64,000 nucleotides of DNA from Sequoia sempervirens (lineage: Eukaryota > Streptophyta > Pinopsida > Cupressales > Cupressaceae): assembly GCA_007258455.2 (NCBI GenBank), contig VDFB02270651.1, positions 695,934,197 to 695,998,196 of the forward strand, written 5' to 3'. The notes beneath the pieces are model-generated. The model saw only the letters and a program-made list of their open reading frames with translations. It searched no databases and was not told where the DNA came from. Below are positions 55,986-64,000 of the stretch, piece after piece; positions within the stretch are counted from its first letter, which is position 1, and every line of letters begins with the position of its first letter. The position numbers and the translations under genes were made by a program.

Positions 55986-58580
55986 AGAATCTTGGCAATG
56001 ACCACCGAAGCCAACCCATTGGTGAGAGATCAATCATCAGCACATGATAGAAAACTCACTCTGATAGTCCATGTCTTGCTGATGACTTTCGTCAGCAAGA
56101 CAGATCCAATGTCACACCGATCTAACCTCTTTAGGAGTTTTGAACACTATTGGTTATCAGCAGGACATTTTGAGGGTCTCGTCAATTAAACAAGTGTCTA
56201 AGAGCAAGTAAACAAATGGAACCTATTAATTTTCTTATTTTGGGGTTCTTTAAATCATAGAATAGATACCATCTTCTTGTGTATAATGTACTTATATTCA
56301 GATTTGAATTCGAGACCAATTGTCATTGCACATTCCATTTTACTTGCACAAAGTATTCTATAAGCAATATATTGATAATTCCAAATGATTTATGGTGTTG
56401 TACAACTCTACCTATCATCACAGTTCTACTGTTCCCCCTAGAGAATCCTACAAAGACAAGTTTACAATACCAAGTCAAATAATATGAAAAAGAATTACTT
56501 CCATACAAATTAAATGATTATTCTCACAATGGCAATTGTCTAATTGCAACAAAAATTCTATGAAAGGTTATCCATGCTTCATAAGAGATGACTGATCATA
56601 CATGCACACTGCAAGATGCATAGAAAAATAATTACACTTGAAAACAACCAAGGGCTAACAAGGGAAGCATTTAAGAAACGTCTGGATTGAAGAGAAAATG
56701 TGTAGGAAAAATGTTGAGCAGTGTCAAGAGAACAGAGCTTGTAGAACATATTCTTGACCTAATCAAGCTCTTGAACAACTAAAAAAATTTAAAATACTAA
56801 CACATACATGAGACATGTAATGAACTTCCAATATTTGCTTTCTTTTTCATTAATGCAGAGGTAGGTACAGGAGAAATAATTATAATTGTAACACTATTCA
56901 TAGTCCAGTAAATTATGTTTGTAATTTTTGTTCAATGGACCTCAATTTTATCATTATACTACCCATCTAATACCATATTTTAATCCAAGGTTCAACTATC
57001 TCATATCTAAAGAAGCACCTTCAATTAACCATTTAAATTACTATAAAATAAGGTAAGACTTTTACTTGAGAAAGATTGGGTACACTTGTATGATTAAAGT
57101 TCTCACAATCATCAGGATTTATTCGCACACAAACACAACCTGTAACATATGAAGTAATGGATGAATACAAGTTAGTGAAATAATCCTTAATATGTGACTG
57201 GTTTGCAAATTGATTGGTAGAAAATAAGGTTACAAACAGATCTACATGAAAAATTATGAGGACAATCTACTGTAATCATCAAAATAGATAAAAAGTGCAA
57301 AGGAAAGAGCCAAGCTACATCTCTAGAGCCTAAAAAAAACACATGCAAGAAACATAAAAAAAAAAGAACAAACCATTTTTTGGATGAATACAGAATGGTG
57401 CCTTAAGCAAGTGATTTCTATACTTTCACACCTGACAAGAAATTAAGAATATTTTAGTCTTCCTATGTGAAATTAACTACTTACAAAATAAACCCAGAAA
57501 CCAATGTTATATACCTCCATGTCTAGCCGAGGGTAGGTATAAAAGAAAAAAAATTCCTCAATGCAATGCTGAAAAATATTAATGTGTGTGTAGGTTTGTA
57601 TTACTCAAAATATCATTTCACTGCCTAAGGAAAAATACACAAGTGATGTTTTAAATTTCAATCTTCACATAGGCTCCCTTATTACTACACATGTATATAC
57701 AAGCATTATTCAAGCTCTAAACTATTCAAATATTAAGGATTTAATTACCTATAAGATGGAAAGTTGTTTTTTAGACATAATCTGTCATCTTTTACATATC
57801 TTTATTCACTCCTAGCGCTTCAGATAAATTTGTGTAAATGAGATAGAAATGTGAATCTTTTATGACAGAAAATTCTCAAAAGGAGGGGGGAGAAAGAAAA
57901 GGGTAGGAGGCAAGAGAATGATTGCATGTATAGCAAAGTATAACATTTTGATCATTATAACAATGAAATGAATCTTAAGTTTGAAGCATTAATACCATTT
58001 ACAACATTTATGATCAAGAATGAATGTAAGTAGAGAAACTTTTGCATACCTACAGATGGTACAAAATTTCATGGTTAAGTGGAAGCCTCCCATCAACAAC
58101 AAGATCCAAATATCCGTGTATCTATCTCAATCAAGCCTCTAAACCCTTCAGAGCTATCAATTTTTCCACTAACCTGTTATGCACAAAAGTCAAATTTTAG
58201 AGTTATGTCACCACTAAAAATAGAAGAAATAGAGCTTTGAAACCAAATCCACACATAACACAATGTGGTATTCATATAAAGCCATACAAACAAATTAAAC
58301 TAAGAACATTGGAATGGAAACAACTTCAAATTATGATGCAGAGCATGGATTTAGGGTATAAAGAATCATTTTTATGACACCATAGTGAAAAGTTAGCACT
58401 TTCTTTCATCTTTGCATATTGGTTTGATGCTTCAAACGATGCATTTCTTATATTGAAAAGTACATTACCTTACTAAGCTTCTCTTTGTTTCGAGAATAGT
58501 TTAATATTCTCTACTTAACAGGGCCAACCACGTGACGGTGGAAACTCATTTGGCCCTCCCCCCACCCCCTCACATCACTC
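55986..58580. other. AT-rich intergenic DNA
   Basis: No domain, terminal repeat or RNA gene was recognised on either strand over 2.6 kb. Short frames only. Confidence 0.45.
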
Positions 58581-58599
58581 TCAATTCCCCATACCCAAT

Positions 58600-58795
58600 C
58601 ATATAACATTAATCATTCATTCATCCATTAATAACATATAACAATTCATCCATCCATTAATAACATATAAAATTCATTCATTCATCCATTAATAACATAT
58701 AACATTCATTCATCCATTCATATAACATATAACATTCATTAATTAACATATTCACATTCATTCATTAACATATAATATTCATTCTTTCTTTTTTA
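58600..58795. repeat. ATTCATTCATCCATTAATAACATATAA minisatellite
   Basis: About six diverged units of 25-40 bp built from CATTCATTCATCC, ATTAATAACATATAACA and variants. It lies directly left of copy C of the 800 bp element. Confidence 0.85.
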
Positions 58796-58838
58796 CATAT
58801 TATCGTAAATACATCATACATGATATGATTACAATCAC

Positions 58839-59614
58839 AGTATGTGTAGGATCATCATGGAAAAATAGGCCCTTAAGTGGAAAAAATTTTATAAAAATAA
58901 GAATTAGGCAACTTGACGTAAAAAATTGAATAAGTTATCTATATTATTTCAAAATATGTAAGAATAGAATCTATAGCAAATTGAATGTAGTTTCTAAACT
59001 ACTAGGTTTTAAAGAAACAAAAAATCTATTAAGTGAAAATTTGAAATTTCAATGTAGTGGTCTTAAATTTCAGGGAAAAAATAAGTAGGTGTCTCGACCA
59101 CCCTAACCACAATAAAATGATAATATTTTTTATAATATTTTAGATATAAGTAGAAGACTAATGCCCCGATGTGATGCATATTTTTTTGTAATTTTTCCAA
59201 GTAAATAATTAATTATAAATTTTTTATTACAACCTTTTAAAAAATATAAAAACACGTATGTATGACCACCTTAACTTGGTCAAAACTTCAAAAAATTCAT
59301 TTTTTATTTTTTTAATCCTATAGTATACAAAGCATAGAATGTGACACAGGTTTTGGATTCAAATAATGTTATAACGTTTGAAAGTTATAGATGTTTTTCA
59401 ATCAACCTATCAATTAGGACTTTAGTCATAATTTGAATAGAAAATGAATAATAATTACTTATTAAATTCAAAGTAAAGCATAATTTATATCGGGGAAATC
59501 TGAGAATCTCCTTTAAAAACCCTTTTCGTTTCATCAATTTTGGGTAAAAAAAGTCGTCACCACATACCCATCATATTGCCACTTTTTGGCCCATCATGAT
59601 CCTCGCACATACCC
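58839..59614 (+). mobile_element. Copy C of the 800 bp DNA element
   Basis: At 776 bp, it has the same orientation as copy B. It starts AGTATGTGTAGGATCATCAT, one base short of the GGGTATG start. Its right end reads, reverse-complemented, GGGTATGTGCGAGGATCATG. TCAC flanks it exactly (58835-58838 and 59615-59618). The interior matches copies A and B throughout with small deletions. No reading frame. Confidence 0.88.
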
Positions 59615-59819
59615 TCACTTTTTTTGCTTCTTTTAAAGCTAAAAAATCTAAAGTGGAGTATCATTTTCTAAATCATCTGTCCCCCTTTAGTTGTTCTACC
59701 TCTGCTTCATGATCTTAATGTATGCCTAGTCGTTTGCTCACTACATGGACACCGCTGCAAGGGGGGGCTGCAATAACAAAGAAATGTTAAACTAATATGT
59801 TTTATTATTATTGTTACAA

Positions 59820-62230
59820 GTATTTCATTAATTAAAAGAACATTAGAGTGGTTCTCTTTACTTGATGGGTCCACATCATGTTCCTAAACTTCTATTATAG
59901 ACTCATGCTCAACATGTTGAACACCCTCAGGATCTACAGTTGAAACACGAAAGGTTACATTAATTAATACACCAATTGAAATTAAATATGTTTAAAAGAA
60001 AATGAGAGTGGTCCTCTTTACCTGATGGGGCCACATCATGTTCCTGATCTTCTCTAGCTTGATCATGCTCAACACATTGATCATGCTCTATATGCTCTAA
60101 AGTTGAAACACAAAAGGTTACATTAATTAATACACCAATTGCAATTAAATATGTTTAAAAGAACTTTAGACTGGTCCTCTTTACCTTATGGGGCCACATC
60201 ATGTTCTTGATCTTCTCTAGTTGATCATGCTCAACATGTTAATCATGCTCTACATGCTCTAAAGTACTGGGATGCACACCATGACCTTCATTTGCAGGTT
60301 GTGCTCCACCCTCACCAGGTTGCATTCCAATGTCATGTGCAGTATTATCATTGCTTGAATGTTTAAAACAAATAGGCATGTAATTAATTTATGGTGGAAA
60401 TTAATATTGAATAGATTGTACAAGTATTCAATTTTAAATAAATTTTTTTGAGTTGATTTACCTGCGTGTCAGATGTAGTGGAAGATTGTGTTTTCCCAGT
60501 CAAGATTCTTAGGCGTTCAGCCACGACTCCATAGCCTTGCTATAAGGAAATATTTAGGTCATCTTTTGTGGGAACTCTGATGAATATAGAGCCCTACATT
60601 TCTGCATAATATCTTGAATTTTGCTTCTATGGTGTGATAAAAACAAAATTGTTTTGAATTCATTATTTGGATATAATATTTCATTTATTGATACTTACAA
60701 TTCGTGCGGCTAATTTCATATAACCACCAAAGCCAAGTTTGTGATTCTCATGCTTTTCTAGTCTTTCCTTTGTTACCTTCAATGTGTTCGGCAGCCTATG
60801 AAATTTTTTGAAATATGTTAGATTATGTAAAAAGAAAGAGTAATCAGTATATAATTACATTGTTGATAGTATCACATACCTTCCTTGGCTCTGTGGTGTC
60901 TTTCCTTTTTTCTTTTCAGCCTTCTCCTTTCCATCCAACACCAGGTCCTTCCACTCCCTCTTCGGAATCATGGGGGGATGCTCGTACTTTTTGTTCTTCT
61001 CTAAATTTTACCTATATGGGTCCCTCACATACTTTAGATAGGTACTGGATTTCTTAAGGACCTTGGTTTAGTTGAATGTTTTAGCACCGAAGAGCACAAC
61101 TAAACGGTTAATGAGCTCATCTTTTAAATCTTGATTTTGGGCATTCCACCATGTACGTATGGTGGGCCCGAAGAGCTCCAATGTAATATCACTTTGATGT
61201 TTATAAAAAACAACATTTCCTGCAAAATGATCATGGGATCAATAGTCTAAAAAGAGCGATCAATAAGTAAATTTCAATTGGATTATATATAATAATAATT
61301 AAAAAAAATTAAAGTACCTAGGACCTTCTCTATCTTTATGGGAACGAAATCCTCAGTCACCACAAATGTGACCAAAAATGTTCTTGTACTAGTAATACGG
61401 AAAGATCTAGGAAATGCTGCTAAAATATCACCAGTACTAGTGGCCTCTGCATCCCCAAGTACATGTCTTGACGTATGTTCAGGCATGTGTTTGCTACTAG
61501 AGGGTGCACTAATGGATGCCTGCATGGTATGTGTTGCTAACATTTTAGATGACAATATATGCAGGAATGATGGGGTTAGATGATATGATGTATGCGCAGG
61601 AAGATTAGGATGGACACTTGTACCAACCCCTACTCCTCAGGTAGCACATGCAGTACCCTAATCATGGCCAGGAGCATCATGAGGACACAAAAATTCTGTA
61701 AAAACAACATGTATTTTAGTTCATGACATAAAAGAGTACAAAATATAAAACCATGAATGAACTTATGTTATAATTAAAGACCTCATGACAACTTACTTGC
61801 AAGTTTTGTGATCTCTCAGTCAATATTTTAACCCTCTCTCTTATCTCATCTATTTGAGGCACTATGAATAGCAACTTAAGGATTTCTTCATTGCATTTTT
61901 TTGGGTCTTCCTTATCATATCAAGAGGGTTTGTTGAATAAGCGATGTCATCATCACATAATATTGACTTCACCTCCCTATGGATGCTCTCGTCTACTGCT
62001 GGTGTCTTTCCGCGATCAATCGACTACAACAAGAATATTAAAAACATTATCAAAATTAATGCAATAAACTTATGAAAACAACATAATAATAAAAAAAATT
62101 GCTCGTATCTAATTTGTACAATTACAATGAGGTAAACCTATCAGGCAGAAGCGCCTAAAGATACATTGTGATTTGTGCTCTGGGCCGAAGCCTTCTCTGT
62201 ATGATCAATGTCCCACTGTGACAAAAATTA
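59820..62230 (-). pseudogene. Decayed transposon-like gene with coiled coil and Transposase_24-like C-terminus
   Basis: On the minus strand, stop-poor pieces run in order. An N-terminal piece has DESIHREVKSILCDDDIAYS and a probable coiled coil, LLFIVPQIDEIRERVKILTE (61800-62020). A Ser/Thr-rich part follows (61283-61583). A conserved-looking block has ELFGPTIRTWWNAQNQDLKD and NRLVVLFGAKTFN (61080-61190), then EHPPMIPKREWKDLVLDG (60900-60980). A C-terminal part has RLPNTLKVTKERLEKHENHK and LGFGGYMKLAARI (60690-60800). The last block resembles the plant Ptta/En/Spm-type Transposase_24 family, though weakly. Splice-like junctions separate the pieces and stops occur, so it is a pseudogene or a gene needing careful exon modelling. 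Confidence 0.45.
59830..60275 (-). repeat. Tandemly duplicated exon-intron unit (~167 bp)
   Basis: About 2.5 copies of a unit combine a Glu/His/Asp-rich coding piece (for example HIEHDQCVEHDQ and DQEHDVAPS) with an intron-like AT-rich piece (ACATTAATTAATACACCAATTG). GGTAAAGAGGACC-like donors and CAACTG(T)AG-like acceptors lie at the joints on the minus strand. Copies are about 90% alike. Confidence 0.65.
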
Positions 62231-62334
62231 AATTTAAAAAAACATTACTGAAATGAAACCAATAGACTTACAAAAAAAAACATAAGAATAAAATCATATA
62301 TTGGAGTCATTAATTGGAGGTTGGGTAAAATGGT

Positions 62335-63140
62335 ACATAGTACATACCACCCCCATAGTAACTATGTTTGTAACTAAGTAATTCAAATTGTAATCGATTA
62401 GCAACTCTTCCCCTGTAGTTATTGATTTTATCCCACATATGAATACACGGTTTCCCTCGCGCACCTCAAATATACAATTGGGTTGCTTATTTGTTGACCC
62501 AGATCATGTACTATTTATAAACCCTACAATATTCCCTAATGATTTTGGCCTTCTGTCAATGTACATAGCCACTCCTTTATTTTAATCCTTATCTTTTAGC
62601 TATATATAATTTTCTGATAGTGCATACCTACACATACTTCGTGTATATTGAACTAGTTGCATCCAATCTTTATAACTATAACAGGGTCCGACATACTCCA
62701 TCAATTCAATAACTTTGTTGTAACAAACCTTTATGTCATTCATGCAAAATAGGCCCAAACCATGTAATGACGATGGTGCTATGCGATATGTCCTCTCGTT
62801 GACACAAAAATCAGTGTTTGTTGGAGGAAGTTCCCTGGGTACCCATTGTTTCTGTAGATGTTTGTACCTCAATGGAACCTCGATGTCACCTATGCTCTCA
62901 TCATCATAATAAAATGACCCCCCTTAAGTAAGAAAAAATTCCATGCGTTTACAAAATTTTCTTCTAATCTTTTGATCTCTAGTTGATCTCCCTCCTTTAG
63001 ACATACATGTCTTGCTTTCCTCTTCTCTTCCTGAATTTGCCTTGTTCGAGGAAGACAGATCTCACAAATACCTATTTGGTGGTACTTGCACTCATAAGGA
63101 TGTTGGATGGAGTTCTTTCATGGTGATGTGATCCTAAGGT
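62335..63140 (-). pseudogene. Broken SET-domain-like reading frame
   Basis: In one minus-strand frame from 63140, the sequence encodes a Cys/His-containing start (YECKYHQIGICEICLP) and a basic helix-like stretch (TRQIQEEKRKARHVC). A region with SLHGLGLFCMNDIKV and MEYVGPCYSYKDW follows, then YIDRRPKSLGNIVGFINST and EVREGNRVFICGIKSITTGE, ending ELLIDYNLNY. G-x-G near the start, GN(I)xxFIN in the middle and GEELxxDY at the end are the three SET-domain signatures of lysine methyltransferases. The histidine of NHS is replaced (INST). At least four in-frame stops are present (one near 62930, two near 62580-62600, one near 62502). It could be a retro- or transposon-captured copy or a decayed host gene. 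Confidence 0.7.
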
Positions 63141-64000
63141 GACATTATGATTAATCTATCATTTCATCACTAGAATTTTGCAGGTTATAAGGTAATCAAG
63201 TCTTGATAGATTGCAAGTTATTGTTACTACCGTCCAAATGTGTCCATCACAAATCAAATCTACTTAACATTTTAACTACCAAAATTTGTAACAAGTGTTA
63301 AATGTGATTATGATCCACCAGTTACACAACCCATGCCTCAAATATATTCTCTAATTGTAATCAAAGGACTTTTACTCTTCATTCAAGTAAATAAACTTGA
63401 AGGGAAACACCACCAAGTGGTTTACTGGACACCTACATGACTAAAAATAGCAGAAAATTTGCATTTAATTTCCATATGTCTAAGTGGTTAATGGGGAGGG
63501 AGTGTGTACTAGGCCTGGTTAAGTCATCATAAGTTTAGGCTTTGGAAATAACTTTTTTTTAAAGTCATCTTAAATCTTCCTATGTCTAATTTCTTGGAGA
63601 CTTTTGGTATGTTTTAAGGTAGGATGATTGATGAAAGAGCCCAAAGAGCCTTTCTCCATGGTATCCAAGTACACATAGCAGTGGTCTTCTCTTATACTAT
63701 TGGACATGATTTAAAAAACTTAGCTAGGAATTATTCATTTAACCTAAGGTTTTCTCATAATGTCATCATTAGAAAAGTATGATCAAATTCTTCTATTATG
63801 AAGAATTGGTCTATGTGCGTCTAGTAATCACTATAAATTTTTATAAAATGACTAATTGCATTAGGTTGGAGAGAATAAACTTTGAATTCTTCAAAGATTA
63901 TATTCCTCTATTCATAATTTTTAAGGGTTGTGTGTGGAGGAGGTTATCACTACCAAGAAGGGAGGAGACCTTTCCTTGTGATGGAACTTCAAAAAATTTC
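63141..64000. other. AT-rich DNA at the window end
   Basis: No gene or element boundary was recognised. Upstream exons of the SET-like frame could lie here, but none is convincing. Confidence 0.4.

Overview
The window reads as nuclear DNA of a seed plant with a large, repeat-rich genome. It is AT-rich, has one intact plant transcription-factor gene, and is otherwise mostly broken transposable elements nested in each other. A gymnosperm would fit, but this is a guess from element density, not a marker-based assignment. No rRNA or tRNA gene, CRISPR array or bacterial-type operon was seen. A run of exactly 100 N (15279-15378) marks a scaffold gap.

Layout. 1-4.9 kb: AT-rich repeats, a duplicated segment, a short telomere-like array and a 1 kb polypyrimidine tract. 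4.97-9.81 kb: decayed CACTA (En/Spm) transposase, minus strand, invaded by a 173 bp CACTA-type MITE. 10.3-13.3 kb: a CACTA-like terminus and unassigned DNA. 13.7-15.3 kb: Ty3/gypsy RNase H-integrase remnant, minus strand. 15.4-17.1 kb: LTR-like DNA of a retroelement family here called P, which carries repeated imperfect palindromes and a TGGTGAACC primer-binding motif. 20.63-20.88 kb: solo LTR with an exact target duplication. 21.73-22.35 kb: the only convincing intact host gene, a one-exon AP2/ERF (DREB-like) factor on the minus strand, with DRE-type motifs and a minisatellite upstream. 24.36-29.05 kb: copia-type LTR element on the minus strand with perfect target duplications and a gag, but no integrase, reverse transcriptase or RNase H recognised.

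30.6-45.2 kb: a nested stack. A family P element (30611-45211) has its left LTR split by a degenerate chromovirus-like Ty3/gypsy element (31914-39845, minus). That element is itself split twice by an approximately 800 bp non-coding DNA element. A third copy lies at 58.8-59.6 kb. All three copies have terminal inverted repeats and an exact 4 bp target duplication, which does not match the usual plant DNA-transposon superfamilies. Reverse-oriented family P fragments flank the stack.

45.7-51 kb: plus-strand gypsy gag-protease remnant with a candidate 3.3 kb LTR. 53.1-54.1 kb: decayed plant mobile domain (PMD) gene. 55.5-56.0 kb: CACTA-related, TCGACGAA-rich segment. 59.8-63.1 kb, minus: degenerate transposon-like coding region with a tandemly duplicated exon-intron unit and, upstream, a broken SET-domain reading frame.

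The strongest candidates for something undescribed are the 800 bp element family with 4 bp duplications, and family P with its covarying palindromes and unusual primer-binding motif.
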